Counted from the stretch's first letter, positions 43,447 through 51,923 are shown. The stretch: 64,000 nucleotides of DNA from Bacteroidota bacterium (GCA_018266055.1 JAFDYT010000005.1:558001-622000), one strand, 5' to 3'. Notes: generated by a model not told the origin, from the letters alone. Numbers and translations: made by a program.

Positions 43447-43941
43447 ATGAAAGGACTTCAGGATTTACTCCTTCTCGGCGATCCGCTTCTTTATACCCGG
43501 TCTGAACCGATATCCACCTCAGAACTTCCGCTCGTTCCCGAATGGGTAGCTGATTTACACAATGTCATGGAAGAAATCAGAGTGCGCTATAAGTTTGGAA
43601 GAGCTATTGCTGCGCCGCAACTGGGCATTATGAAGCGTCTTATCTATATGAATATTGACAAGCCTGAAGTTTTCATTAACCCTGAGCTGACCGATCTGAG
43701 CCCTGACCTAATGGACGTGTGGGACGACTGTATGTGTTTCCCTAACCTGCTGGTGAAAGTGAAACGACACCGTAAACTCACTATTAAATACATTGATCTG
43801 GCGGGCAATCCGAAGCAAATGACGCTGGAGAATGATCTCTCCGAATTGCTTCAACACGAATACGATCACCTCGACGGAATCCTGTGCACCATGCGCGCCA
43901 TCGACGACAAGTCGTTTCGCTGGAGGCCAACACCACTCTAA
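43447..43941 (+). CDS. Peptide deformylase-like protein with non-canonical motifs
   Basis: 164 residues from ATG at 43447 (MKGLQDLLLLGDPLLYTRSE). The three deformylase motifs are recognisable but altered: motif I GRAIAAPQ (51-58; consensus GxGxAAPQ), motif II WDDCMCFPN (92-100; consensus EGCLS) and motif III QHEYDHLDG (136-144). The metal ligands Cys95, His137 and His141 and the catalytic Glu138 remain. Canonical deformylase removes formyl from nascent proteins. The changed motifs and isolated location suggest a second, specialised paralogue rather than the housekeeping enzyme, which is usually elsewhere. It is alone between amtB and an SRPBCC gene. Confidence 0.85.
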   Translation: MKGLQDLLLLGDPLLYTRSEPISTSELPLVPEWVADLHNVMEEIRVRYKFGRAIAAPQLGIMKRLIYMNIDKPEVFINPELTDLSPDLMDVWDDCMCFPNLLVKVKRHRKLTIKYIDLAGNPKQMTLENDLSELLQHEYDHLDGILCTMRAIDDKSFRWRPTPL

Positions 43942-44053
43942 ACAGTCTATTCTGAGCCTTTTCTAAAAGGAAAATGAAATATTTAGTTTCAGAAAGTACG
44001 ATACCTGTCTTATTCAATCTTGAAGCGCCAAAGAAAGGCGATTAATATTTCAA

Positions 44054-44087
44054 GAAGGAGGCTGCCCATTCGTGGCAGCCTCTTCTT
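44054..44087. terminator. Hairpin terminator between convergent genes
   Basis: Stem GAGGCTGCC/GGCAGCCTC plus extension AGAAG/CTTCT with a one-base bulge; loop CATTCGT. Followed by TTATCGTTTT on the plus strand. It separates the deformylase-like gene from the SRPBCC operon. Its core stem is identical to the one at 38583-38606. Confidence 0.75.
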
Positions 44088-44101
44088 ATCGTTTTAACAA
44101 A

Positions 44102-44527
44102 TTATTTCTCCAGCAGTTCTTTTAACGCGTTCATCACCATCTTCCAGTTTTGTTCGGAGTGGTCACGCGCTTCGGCCGTTTTTATTCCGTCTTGCACAAT
44201 GGTAAAAACAGTAGCGCCGTTTTTTTCCTCCACACGATACGTAATGTTCGCATAATTCTCGGGCTTGTCTTCCGTGCCCGAAAAGGAACTCCAGTAATTG
44301 TATTTCAGCATTTTCTCTTTCTCAATTTCCAGAATCGTTCCTTTGTCCTGGTAGGCTTTGCCTTCCCACATTCCGCTGAAGGTGATCGGGCTGCCTACTT
44401 TCCAATCGGTGACAGTGTCTGTACCGAACAAATACTTTTTGATCTCTGCCGGGTCGGTCAGGGCATGCCATACTTTAGCAACCGGGGCGTGAATGGTGAC
44501 GGAGGTAGTCAAGGTGAGTGTGCTCAT
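44102..44527 (-). CDS. SRPBCC (AHSA1-type) protein
   Basis: 141 residues. AHSA1/START-like fold: SVTIHAPVAKVWHALTDPAE, ITFSGMWEGKAYQDKGTILE, and a C-terminal helix WKMVMNALKELLEK. Small-molecule binding; ligand unknown. It is the last gene of a minus-strand group with a membrane protein, a 74-residue protein and a GyrI-like protein, in a context often seen with WYL regulators that respond to stress or xenobiotics. Confidence 0.88.
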   Translation of the reverse strand: MSTLTLTTSVTIHAPVAKVWHALTDPAEIKKYLFGTDTVTDWKVGSPITFSGMWEGKAYQDKGTILEIEKEKMLKYNYWSSFSGTEDKPENYANITYRVEEKNGATVFTIVQDGIKTAEARDHSEQNWKMVMNALKELLEK

Positions 44528-44538
44528 TGTTTTGATGT

Positions 44539-44904
44539 TTAGTTTATTTTGTTTTTTACATTCTTCTTAAGTTTTCCGGAAACGAAGCCAATGACAATGC
44601 CCATCACTACGCTGGCAATAATCAGCGGCAACAAATGCTCGGGTTTATTTTTGCCGATGGATTCGGCGATATACCAGGGGATATTCATAAATACGGTAAA
44701 TACTATTCCATGAAGCAGAGCAGGTAAACCGACTTCAATCAGATGAACGATGAAGCCGCAACTGAACCAGAAGAGAACGGCTTGAAGAAGCAACCAACTT
44801 GCAACGGTTGGTTCAACTACGTAAATCAAGATCCCTTCGAGCAGTGCAGGAATACTTCCCACCAGCAGTGCGTTTCTTAAAATTGTTTTTCGATTTTGCA
44901 TCAC
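44539..44904 (-). CDS. Four-helix membrane protein, unknown
   Basis: 121 residues with four predicted transmembrane segments: LLVGSIPALLEGILIYV, ASWLLLQAVLFWFSCGFIV, LLHGIVFTVFMNIPWYI and LLPLIIASVVMGIVIGFV. A basic C-terminus (KLKKNVKNKIN) suggests a cytoplasmic tail. Family not recognised. Close spacing on both sides (11 and 6 nt) places it in the operon running from the GyrI-like gene to the SRPBCC gene. Confidence 0.72.
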   Translation of the reverse strand: MMQNRKTILRNALLVGSIPALLEGILIYVVEPTVASWLLLQAVLFWFSCGFIVHLIEVGLPALLHGIVFTVFMNIPWYIAESIGKNKPEHLLPLIIASVVMGIVIGFVSGKLKKNVKNKIN

Positions 44905-44910
44905 AATAAA

Positions 44911-45135
44911 TTATAATACTGAGTCTGTTAATTCTTCGCAACGGAACCCAAGCTCTGACAGAAGGCAGATGGGTGCTTCCGGTTTTACTGATGCCGATAC
45001 AATCCGCAGTATCTTATCACAATCATCCAGTGCAAAATTCCAGTTGCCCGGACCGGCTAGCAAATCAATATGAGGTGCAAGGAACTTCGCCTGCTCTTCC
45101 GTTTGCACAGAGGTAGAAAAGACGAGCACATTCAT
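44911..45135 (-). CDS. 74-residue conserved-type cytoplasmic protein
   Basis: From ATG at 45135 (MNVLVFSTSVQTEEQAKFLA); a longer upstream frame overlaps the GyrI-like gene and is not protein-like. The pattern SVQTEEQAKFLAPHID followed by GNWNFALDDCDKILRI and LGFRCEEL is seen in small proteins of Bacteroidota with a ferredoxin-like, heavy-metal-domain-type fold but without the CxxC metal site. Function unknown. 1 nt after the GyrI-like stop, so strongly coupled. Confidence 0.7.
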   Translation of the reverse strand: MNVLVFSTSVQTEEQAKFLAPHIDLLAGPGNWNFALDDCDKILRIVSASVKPEAPICLLSELGFRCEELTDSVL

Positions 45136-45136
45136 A

Positions 45137-45610
45137 TTATTGCACGCCCAGTTGTATTTCAGTAACATTGGCTTCGGGGTTTTTAAAATCGGCGTTGATG
45201 TACAGTTCGCGCGCCACACCAGCAGGAACAAGCTGATTCATCAGCACATACTTCATGATCGCGTCATAGCTTTTCGGAATCTCCATCCACGGACCTTCGT
45301 GAAGTAAGGATACCGCCTTGTAGTTTTCTGTTCGCTTGAAATGAAAATCACCATCGTAGGTGGCGGGTACGCTATCTACCGGAAGACAAATTTCTATAGT
45401 GAAAGATTTTGTGGGGTCTCCGGTGAATCCAAAGTAATGCCAGTGAATGGGGCCGCACGGATGCAAGTCTAACCGAACGGCTTCTTTGAAAAGCGCTTTG
45501 GCGACAGGCACGAGATGGATGAGTTCATCTACTTTCGTTTCGGTACGGTGAAAAAGAAAGTTGATGGGCTTTACTTCTTTTACTTTGGGTGAGTTGGCGT
45601 AGGTGTTCAT
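45137..45610 (-). CDS. GyrI-like small-molecule-binding domain protein
   Basis: 157 residues. GyrI/AraC effector-binding fold: INFLFHRTETKVDELIHLVP, GPIHWHYFGFTGDPTKSFTI and ISLLHEGPW-like segment AVSLLHEGPWMEIPKSYDAI. No DNA-binding domain, so a stand-alone ligand binder or a catalytic (cyclopropanoid hydrolase-like) member. First gene of the minus-strand operon; two TGACA-N6-TGTCA palindromes sit in its upstream region, just after the WYL regulator stop. Confidence 0.85.
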   Translation of the reverse strand: MNTYANSPKVKEVKPINFLFHRTETKVDELIHLVPVAKALFKEAVRLDLHPCGPIHWHYFGFTGDPTKSFTIEICLPVDSVPATYDGDFHFKRTENYKAVSLLHEGPWMEIPKSYDAIMKYVLMNQLVPAGVARELYINADFKNPEANVTEIQLGVQ

Positions 45611-45646
45611 GGCGTTTGATTTTATATCAAAACAACCACTGCAACG

Positions 45647-45662
45647 TGACAGCCCTATGTCA
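45647..45662. promoter_or_regulatory. Palindromic operator TGACAgccctaTGTCA (copy 1)
   Basis: Inverted repeat TGACA-N6-TGTCA, 37 nt before the GyrI-like ATG. An almost identical copy lies at 45701-45716; centres are 54 bp apart, close to five helical turns. Likely target of the WYL-family regulator encoded next door. Confidence 0.7.
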
Positions 45663-45700
45663 GCAGAATGACGGGATTAAAAATATTTTTGCTTGATGAG

Positions 45701-45716
45701 TGACAACCCTATGTCA
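45701..45716. promoter_or_regulatory. Palindromic operator TGACAaccctaTGTCA (copy 2)
   Basis: Second copy of the 16-bp palindrome within a 21-bp direct repeat (GTGACA-CCCTATGTCAGCAG, one mismatch). It lies 22 nt after the WYL gene stop. Confidence 0.7.
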
Positions 45717-45737
45717 GCAGTGAAGCCAATGAGAGGA

Positions 45738-46694
45738 TCAGGCCAACTTAAAATAGTGTTCTTGTAGCTCTTCCACCAGCCTAAGGAGAATGTCTTTGAG
45801 TTCTTGTGGACTTTCAATTTCAATGCCGCGGCCATACGATATCAGCCATCGCGCCATCATGGAAAAGTCGGAGGTGAGGAATTTCATTTTCACCTGTCCT
45901 TCCAGTTCTTCTTCGGACACAAATCCAAAGTAATGTTTTGAATTGGCTACCTGCCGTGCTTCGTTTGTGTCGAACAGCACGACGGCAGTTTTCATTTCTA
46001 TATTGGCTTGCTGCAGGCTGTTGAAATATTCTTGCAGGGTAGAGATGCTTCGGGGTTTGAAGATCTCTCCCGTAAGGGTAAGTTCTTTGATACGATCGCA
46101 GCGGAAATCTCGGAAGCCGTTGCGTAAGCGGCACCAGGCAATCAGGTGCCACGCCGCACTATAATAAAACAAGCCGATGGGCTCTACGTCGCGTTGGGTT
46201 TCTTCGTTTTGCTGGTTGCTGCAATACTGCAGTCGTGCTACCTGTTTGCTGGCCGATGCTTTTTGCAACTCCGTAAGGAAATGGTTTTCGTGGCTGCGGC
46301 TCATCTTCGGTCTGCCTACTTCGATGTGATGTTGCAAACTTTCGAGGTGATCTTTACCTGCCTCGTTGAGCACGGATTTTATTTTCAGCAACGCACCATC
46401 AAAGGCGAGGCGTACCGACTGGTCGGTCATTCGCTCCACCAGTTTCCCGGCCATCATCATGGCGCTGGCTTCTTCTTCGGTAAACATCACGGGAGGAAGA
46501 TGATAGCCATCAACAATAAAATAACCGGTGCCGGCTTCTGAGCCGATGGGCACGCCGGCTTCCATCAGCGCTTTCACATCGCGGTACACGGTGCGCAAAC
46601 TGATTTCAAAGCGCGACGCAATCTCTTCGGCCTTTACAATTTTTTTGGATTGCAGCTGAATGAGAATAGCGGTAAGCCGGTCAATGCGATTCAT
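45738..46694 (-). CDS. WYL/YafY-family transcriptional regulator
   Basis: 318 residues. N-terminal helix-turn-helix (MNRIDRLTAILIQLQSKKIV, EEIASRFEISLRTVYRDVKA) followed by the WYL domain (about 140-215: LQYCSNQQNEETQRDVEPIG, AWHLIAWCRLRNGFRDFRCD) and a C-terminal WCX segment. WYL domains bind ligands such as nucleic acids or small molecules. Downstream, the paired palindromes and the GyrI-like operon are the probable targets. The gene follows the TSUP transporter by 27 nt and may also be part of that upstream unit. Confidence 0.92.
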   Translation of the reverse strand: MNRIDRLTAILIQLQSKKIVKAEEIASRFEISLRTVYRDVKALMEAGVPIGSEAGTGYFIVDGYHLPPVMFTEEEASAMMMAGKLVERMTDQSVRLAFDGALLKIKSVLNEAGKDHLESLQHHIEVGRPKMSRSHENHFLTELQKASASKQVARLQYCSNQQNEETQRDVEPIGLFYYSAAWHLIAWCRLRNGFRDFRCDRIKELTLTGEIFKPRSISTLQEYFNSLQQANIEMKTAVVLFDTNEARQVANSKHYFGFVSEEELEGQVKMKFLTSDFSMMARWLISYGRGIEIESPQELKDILLRLVEELQEHYFKLA

Positions 46695-46721
46695 TCCTCT
46701 AAATTAAAAAATATTTTCTCG

Positions 46722-47486
46722 TCAGTGTTTGAAAAACACGTCGTACCCAAACCGCACGATGGTGCCGCACACGACGAATAGAAAAAACAAACGAATGAAT
46801 GTATTGCCGCGCAGGAGTGCGAACCGTGTGCCGATGAAACCTCCGGCCATGTTGCACAATGCCATCGGGATGGCTAGCTCAAACACGATGTGTCCCGTAC
46901 TTGAAAAATAAATGATGCTGGCTACGTTGGTGGCGAGGTTCACCATTTTGGCAAGCGCACTGGCGTGAAGGAAATCATGACCGAGCAACCCGATGAACGC
47001 GAGCACCAAAAAACTTCCGGTGCCTGGCCCGATGAATCCGTCATAGAAACCGATCAACAATCCGCAGGCAATGCCGCGCGCGAGGGCGCTATAAAACGGC
47101 AACTGCTTTTCTTCGTGTTGCCCGAAATTCTTTTTTGAATACGTGTACACCGCCACGACGACGAGCGCCGCAAGAATTATCGGCTTGAATGTTTGGTTAC
47201 TCAGTTGACTCACCATCCACGAGCCCGCCATGGCCGACACAAAGGCGACGACGGCAATCCACAGGATTAGCTTCCACTCGATCTTCACACGTTTTGAGTA
47301 TTGATAGAATGAAACTGCCGTTCCTGAAAAGGAAGGGATTTTGGTGGTGCCCAGCAAACTCGCCACGGGCAACTGTGGAAACGTCATGAACACTACCGGC
47401 GTCTGCACCAGTCCGCCGCCACCAACGATGGCGTCTATAAATCCGGCCGCGAACGCAGCCACACACACAATGAGTAAGTCAGTCAA
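46722..47486 (-). CDS. TSUP family (TauE/SafE) transporter
   Basis: 254 residues, about eight transmembrane helices. TSUP signature IVGGGGLVQTPVVFMTFPQL at the N-terminus and a second repeat GFYDGFIGPGTGSFLVLAFI. The family exports sulfite, sulfonates or related organic anions; the specific substrate is unknown. It lies 9 nt after the esterase stop and 27 nt before the WYL gene. Confidence 0.9.
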   Translation of the reverse strand: MTDLLIVCVAAFAAGFIDAIVGGGGLVQTPVVFMTFPQLPVASLLGTTKIPSFSGTAVSFYQYSKRVKIEWKLILWIAVVAFVSAMAGSWMVSQLSNQTFKPIILAALVVVAVYTYSKKNFGQHEEKQLPFYSALARGIACGLLIGFYDGFIGPGTGSFLVLAFIGLLGHDFLHASALAKMVNLATNVASIIYFSSTGHIVFELAIPMALCNMAGGFIGTRFALLRGNTFIRLFFLFVVCGTIVRFGYDVFFKH

Positions 47487-47495
47487 AGGAGAAAA

Positions 47496-48389
47496 TTAAA
47501 ACGTTCTGAAAAAATTCCACACTTCGGCGTTCGCCGAAAAGTCGCGGCATACGGTTCCTACCAATCGCTTGCCTAAATACTGTTTGCCGCCGGGCCACGT
47601 GTGTCCGCCGCCTTCGACTTTAATGAGTTGTACTTCCTGATTTTTCTTGCAGGAATACACCAAACGAGTAGCAGTACATCCATCGTGTGGATCGCGGTCG
47701 GGCAGGGCGGATGTAGTTGCCGTAGCAATGCAATGATTCAGCGTCAGAAATTTGGCGATGGTGTCGTCGGTGCTTGTACATTGCCCTCTGTTTTTAAACC
47801 ATTTGCCGCCAACTTCTCCCCCGGAATACGGTACCAATGGATCCTTTGTGCCGTTGATGAGCAATAGCGGCACCGGGTTTTTCGGCGTGTAATGATTCAT
47901 CAACACCGAGGGAATGCTGGCGCATACGGGAGCGATGGCTCTGAATTTCTCTGAAAGATGGAGAGCGAGTGCAAAGGAAAAGAAACCGCCATTGGAAATG
48001 CCCGTGGCAAAGATTCGTTGGTCATCTACGGGAAAGTCGCGTTTTATCTTTTCAATCAGAGCCGCGATAAACCCGATGTCGTCGTGGGTGTGTTTTTTTA
48101 CTTCACGTCCGTCGTTCCATCCTTTTTGTAATCCGTTGGGGTACACCACCAGGAAGCCTGCGGTGTCTGCTACGGCGTTCATGCCCAGAAAGGAAATCGT
48201 ATGTCGGGCGGTGCCACCGCCGCCATGAAATAAGAAGACCACCGGTAGCTTTTCCCTTTTTTTCTGAGCCGGTACGTGCACGATGTATTCGCGCACTTCA
48301 TTGCCCACGTTGATTTTCTGGGTTTCGTCGCGCCCATAGACGCTGAGCGACAGCAACAACAGGCCGATCAGAAGGGGAATCTTATTCAT
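47496..48389 (-). CDS. Exported PHB-depolymerase/feruloyl-esterase-type hydrolase
   Basis: 297 residues from ATG at 48389 (MNKIPLLIGLLLLSLSVYGR, signal peptide); an upstream in-frame start would prepend a polar segment. Alpha/beta-hydrolase motifs: oxyanion VFLFHGGGGTARH, nucleophile Ser132 in ATGISNGGFFSF, Asp in NGTKDPLVPYSGG, His in GGGHTWPGG. This is the LpqC/PHB-depolymerase branch, which cleaves polyester or aromatic ester bonds of polysaccharides. Exported; possibly acts in polysaccharide or polymer use. Forms a unit with the TSUP gene. Confidence 0.88.
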   Translation of the reverse strand: MNKIPLLIGLLLLSLSVYGRDETQKINVGNEVREYIVHVPAQKKREKLPVVFLFHGGGGTARHTISFLGMNAVADTAGFLVVYPNGLQKGWNDGREVKKHTHDDIGFIAALIEKIKRDFPVDDQRIFATGISNGGFFSFALALHLSEKFRAIAPVCASIPSVLMNHYTPKNPVPLLLINGTKDPLVPYSGGEVGGKWFKNRGQCTSTDDTIAKFLTLNHCIATATTSALPDRDPHDGCTATRLVYSCKKNQEVQLIKVEGGGHTWPGGKQYLGKRLVGTVCRDFSANAEVWNFFRTF

Positions 48390-48515
48390 TCGGGTGTAGA
48401 ATTGACACATTCAATACTTCTTTTGAAATTTATTGATAACTAAATCGTTTTACCTGATAAATTACTTTATTATTTGACTTAAAAAAGGCATAAATTTAAC
48501 ACCTACCTCAACCTG

Positions 48516-49814
48516 ATGACATCCAAGTATTTTTGGAATCCTGGCAATTGGTCCAGATTGGATAAGAATAGCGAAGTAAATGATTTCGTTCATCGGCGGA
48601 ATATTGTTTTCTCGCAAATCATGGTACTCATCCTGATCGGGTTGTTTGTGCATTTAATCTCCGACGCCGCTCGCTCTGATTTTGCTATCGTGGGCATTGT
48701 GGCGGTCACCATCGTCCTTACTTTTCTATTCTATGTACTCAACGAAAGAGGAAAGCATCGCCTTGCCACCCTTTTGTTTTTCTCCTATTATAATGTGATG
48801 CTCTTTTTGCTGGCCTCGCTGGTGCCGCGCGAGATTTCACTTGGTTTCTTGTTTGGGCCCCTCGTTGGGCTGGCCCTGATCTTAAATGCACGACAAGATA
48901 TCCCTCTCACCATTTTTTTTGTGGGCATCTCCTTGTCGGCGCTGATCACGCTGGAAGTGTTAGACTACAACCTGTTTGGTTCTTTCAAGCTCTTGTATGA
49001 ACCTTCCTTATTTAATTCGATCATCAACATCGTCTCTTCATGTCTGATTCTCGCGTTTAGCCTCTGGTTTGTAATTCGCGCCAACCTCAGGGCAGAACTT
49101 CAGTTGATGCGGCGCGAAGAACAATTGCGTCAGGCGAATGAAAAACTTGACCGCTTTCTTTTCAGTGCATCGCACGACTTGCGCGCACCACTTAATTCCG
49201 TTCGGGGACTGGTGAGCCTCGCGGCCATGGAGACGGATCAGAACATTCTCAATAAGTATTTCATGATGATCGATGACCGCACCACCAAGCTGGACAGCTT
49301 CATTCTCGACATCCTTGAGTTTTCGCGCAGCGCAAAAGAAGAGATTAAGATTGAGCAAGTGTCGATCAAAGAAATCGTGGAGGAAATAGCCGACTCCATT
49401 CAATTCATGGACGGCGCGCACAAAGTAAAATTCATTACCGATTTTGGAAACGTAGATTTCATTGAAACCGACCGACAGAAGCTTTCTATTGTATTGCGGA
49501 ATTTACTTTCTAACTCCGTAAAATATCACAATCAAAGCAACCTCGATCAGTGGGTACGAATTTCTGCCGAACATGCGGACGATAACATTCTGCTCACCGT
49601 GTCAGACAATGGCATTGGTATTGAAGATCACCTGCAAGAAAAAGTGTTTGATATGTTTTACAGAGCCTCCGACCGATCCTCAGGTTCAGGCCTCGGGTTA
49701 TACATTGTGAAAGAAGCGCTCGGCCAGCTCAACGGCGGCATTACCTTACAATCCGAATACGGCAAAGGATCGTCGTTCAAAGTTTCTCTTCCCAAGGTGC
49801 GCGTCGTCGACTGA
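48516..49814 (+). CDS. Membrane histidine kinase with six-helix sensor region
   Basis: 432 residues. Six hydrophobic segments (about 30-205) form an integral membrane sensor; a coiled-coil (ANLRAELQLMRREEQLRQAN) leads to the dimerisation domain with His220 in SASHDLRAPLNS, then N-box RNLLSNSVKYHN, G1 DNGIGI and G2 GSGLGLYIVKEA. Complete kinase. No receiver or regulator gene is adjacent, so it is an orphan. The signal is unknown. A 126-nt divergent gap separates it from the esterase gene. Confidence 0.92.
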   Translation: MTSKYFWNPGNWSRLDKNSEVNDFVHRRNIVFSQIMVLILIGLFVHLISDAARSDFAIVGIVAVTIVLTFLFYVLNERGKHRLATLLFFSYYNVMLFLLASLVPREISLGFLFGPLVGLALILNARQDIPLTIFFVGISLSALITLEVLDYNLFGSFKLLYEPSLFNSIINIVSSCLILAFSLWFVIRANLRAELQLMRREEQLRQANEKLDRFLFSASHDLRAPLNSVRGLVSLAAMETDQNILNKYFMMIDDRTTKLDSFILDILEFSRSAKEEIKIEQVSIKEIVEEIADSIQFMDGAHKVKFITDFGNVDFIETDRQKLSIVLRNLLSNSVKYHNQSNLDQWVRISAEHADDNILLTVSDNGIGIEDHLQEKVFDMFYRASDRSSGSGLGLYIVKEALGQLNGGITLQSEYGKGSSFKVSLPKVRVVD

Positions 49815-49919
49815 ATCACCTAACCACTAAGGATATTCTCTTTAGTGAGTCAATCAAATTTCCATTTTATTTTGCCTTCGAACTTACCGACCTTTGGCGT
49901 TCCTCTTTATTTTTATCGG

Positions 49920-50315
49920 ATGAACCCATTCAAACTCATTGCCCTGCTGTTGTTTCTGGTTGTATTGGCTTACCCTCCGGCGATGCAGGCGCAGACGATA
50001 CGCGTAAAAGATTCGGTAGTGTATAAGATCACCTACCGCGATACCGTGATTCATCGCTACAAGTACGACACCGTCCGCATCAAGCATTACGTACATACGG
50101 ATACCGTGTGGACAAATCCTGTAGCAGAGGCTCCTGCTCCCAAACGAAAGCATGCTATTAATCCCAACAACTGGGGCATTGGCCCGTCGGTGGGCGCGTA
50201 CTATTCGCCCATCAATGGTTTTGATGTGAACATCGGTTTTGGAATTCAATATTACATACTGGCTATCCCCAGCTTTCGCAATCCGCACTTAGGGCATAGG
50301 AGGAATAGGAAATAG
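49920..50315 (+). CDS. Exported protein of unknown function
   Basis: 131 residues from ATG at 49920 (MNPFKLIALLLFLVVLAYPP, signal peptide ending MQAQ); a longer frame from a GTG at 49845 is less likely. Central motif of alternating Tyr/Thr/Arg/His residues (SVVYKITYRDTVIHRYKYDT) suggests beta strands or a hairpin-rich stalk. The last third (WGIGPSVGAYYSPINGFDVN) looks like the first strands of an outer-membrane barrel, so it may be a shortened or truncated barrel protein. Ends HLGHRRNRK. Not recognised. Confidence 0.6.
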   Translation: MNPFKLIALLLFLVVLAYPPAMQAQTIRVKDSVVYKITYRDTVIHRYKYDTVRIKHYVHTDTVWTNPVAEAPAPKRKHAINPNNWGIGPSVGAYYSPINGFDVNIGFGIQYYILAIPSFRNPHLGHRRNRK

Positions 50316-50325
50316 TAGGTTGTGA

Positions 50326-50347
50326 GTTATAGGTTATAAGTTATAAG
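50326..50347. repeat. AT-rich short repeats left of the acyltransferase gene
   Basis: GTTATAGGTTATAAGTTATAAG: overlapping 7-9 bp repeats of GTTATA(A)G. Similar sequence occurs at 51513-51545 on the other side of the gene. Confidence 0.5.
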
Positions 50348-50382
50348 TCGCTATTAACTAATTACCATTAACCAATAACTAC

Positions 50383-51507
50383 TCAAGCCAATCCTCTTCC
50401 TCCCGTAAGTACACCATACACCTTAGGAGTCAGCTTTCGCAGTGTGGCGCCTAAGGAAATCAAAAGCACAAGAATGCAGAGCGGAAGAAATACAAACGCC
50501 ATCAGGCGATAGCCTTCGGCAAAGTGAAGCCATGCAAACATGCCGTCGATCAGGAAAGCTACCAGCGGCGCATGTGCTGCATAGATAATAAACGAGAAGG
50601 CCGACAAGGAAACAAACCACGCGCGACTCATGCCGTAACTCACCAGTTTATCGAGTCCGTACCAGCAGGCAATCAGTCCGCTGGCTACGGTAATCTTGTG
50701 AAGTACGGTGATGACAGGAAACACTGCGTTGCCCAGCAGAGGTTGTCCTGTAAAAGCGAGTACGGTTTTGCCCGCCGCACAGAGCAGGAAGACAACACCC
50801 CAGCCGACAGGGTTGAGCCAGCTCTGCGGCGATGCAATGTTGAAGTTTGTTTTCTGCATCCACACGCCGAGTGAGAAAAACAAAAGTCCTTCGCCTTCAA
50901 TCAAGATCAGTCCGAAGGTACTTAACCACAGCAAGAAGGCGACACCAAAAAATATCTTTTGTGCGGTGCGATGTGTGACACACCAGCGAATGGCAGGATA
51001 CGCCAGGTTGTAGATCAGCAGCACACGGATAAACCAGAGCTGGTACGACACCGGAAAGAACACCCACCGCGCCAGCACTTCATACCAATGATAGTCGTGC
51101 ACCAGCATTCGTGCGTCGTCGATCTGCACCACGTGCGAAGAGGCCACCAGGTGTTGGGTGTAAGGAAACAACTCCAGCACGTAGGTGAGCAGCAGTCCGA
51201 ACGCACTCCACAGCGCATACGGCACCAGCAGTGTACGCAGGCGCTTGCCGATGCGCTCCTTGTTCGGCTTCGTATCGTGCAGGGCATACAGGTAGCCGGA
51301 GATAATGAAGAGCATGGGGATGCGAAACCGGAAAAGTCCGTTGGCCAGAAAGTATTCAATAAACGTAGTAGGCGTGAGCGGTTCCATCGGCGCCGTCCAC
51401 GGCTGAAGGTAGCGGACGTCTAGGTTGTAGGCGTGCACAAATACCAGCAGCACCATCGACACAAACGACCAAAACTTAAACTTCTGACTGATGAAGGGAG
51501 TAACCAT
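50383..51507 (-). CDS. Acyltransferase 3 family membrane protein
   Basis: 374 residues, about ten transmembrane helices. Acyltransferase_3 features: FKFWSFVSMVLLVFVHAYNL (catalytic-type His after the first helix), FRIPMLFIISGYLYAL, and FIIYAAHAPLVAFLIDGMFA near the end. Members O-acylate surface polysaccharides, peptidoglycan or antibiotics; substrate unknown. The gene stands alone, flanked on both sides by AT-rich short direct repeats and by a gene-free stretch on the right, giving it an inserted look. No transposase or terminal duplication was recognised. Confidence 0.88.
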   Translation of the reverse strand: MVTPFISQKFKFWSFVSMVLLVFVHAYNLDVRYLQPWTAPMEPLTPTTFIEYFLANGLFRFRIPMLFIISGYLYALHDTKPNKERIGKRLRTLLVPYALWSAFGLLLTYVLELFPYTQHLVASSHVVQIDDARMLVHDYHWYEVLARWVFFPVSYQLWFIRVLLIYNLAYPAIRWCVTHRTAQKIFFGVAFLLWLSTFGLILIEGEGLLFFSLGVWMQKTNFNIASPQSWLNPVGWGVVFLLCAAGKTVLAFTGQPLLGNAVFPVITVLHKITVASGLIACWYGLDKLVSYGMSRAWFVSLSAFSFIIYAAHAPLVAFLIDGMFAWLHFAEGYRLMAFVFLPLCILVLLISLGATLRKLTPKVYGVLTGGRGLA

Positions 51508-51742
51508 GAAGTAAGTTATATGTTATTCGTTATAAGTTATAATAGTAGTTAGTAGTTAGTAGATAGTAGTTAGGAGATGGAATTGTAGAAGGTAGAAAGC
51601 TGAAAGCTGAAAGTGAAAAGTTTAAAGTAGAAAGTAGATAGTAATACGGAGTAAGCCACGCCCTTGTTTACTCTATCAATCCGCACTTCAGGTTTACTCG
51701 ATCATTCAACAGTCATTCATCCACAAATTCGGTCATTGTTTA

Positions 51743-51757
51743 GACCCCGTAGGGGTC
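51743..51757. repeat. GACCCCGTAGGGGTC palindrome (REP-like)
   Basis: Perfect 6-bp inverted repeat with a 3-nt loop. Similar CCCC-GTA-GGGG hairpins occur as extragenic palindromes in Bacteroidota genomes; only one copy is seen here. Confidence 0.45.
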
Positions 51758-51771
51758 ATACCGTGTTATCT

Positions 51772-51810
51772 GTTAATTGTTAATTGTTATCCGCGCGATT
51801 AACAATTAAC
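51772..51810. repeat. Perfect 13-bp inverted repeat GTTAATTGTTAAT
   Basis: Arms 51772-51784 and 51798-51810 are exact reverse complements around a 13-nt GC-containing loop (TGTTATCCGCGCG). Related in arm sequence to the larger imperfect inverted repeat at 51924-52015. Confidence 0.7.
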
Positions 51811-51923
51811 GATTAACCGATAGCATCTTCAAAGGGACACCGGAACACGCGTTTTCTCTCGCACCTTCCGTCCGGTGTGACAGGGTAATAGTGAGTGCTA
51901 AGCTTTGGTTGGAGACGTTAATG

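Noticed and set aside
50383-51507. Composite transposon carrying the acyltransferase
   Set aside because: No transposase, no terminal inverted repeats and no target duplication were seen; the flanking repeats are short and AT-rich.
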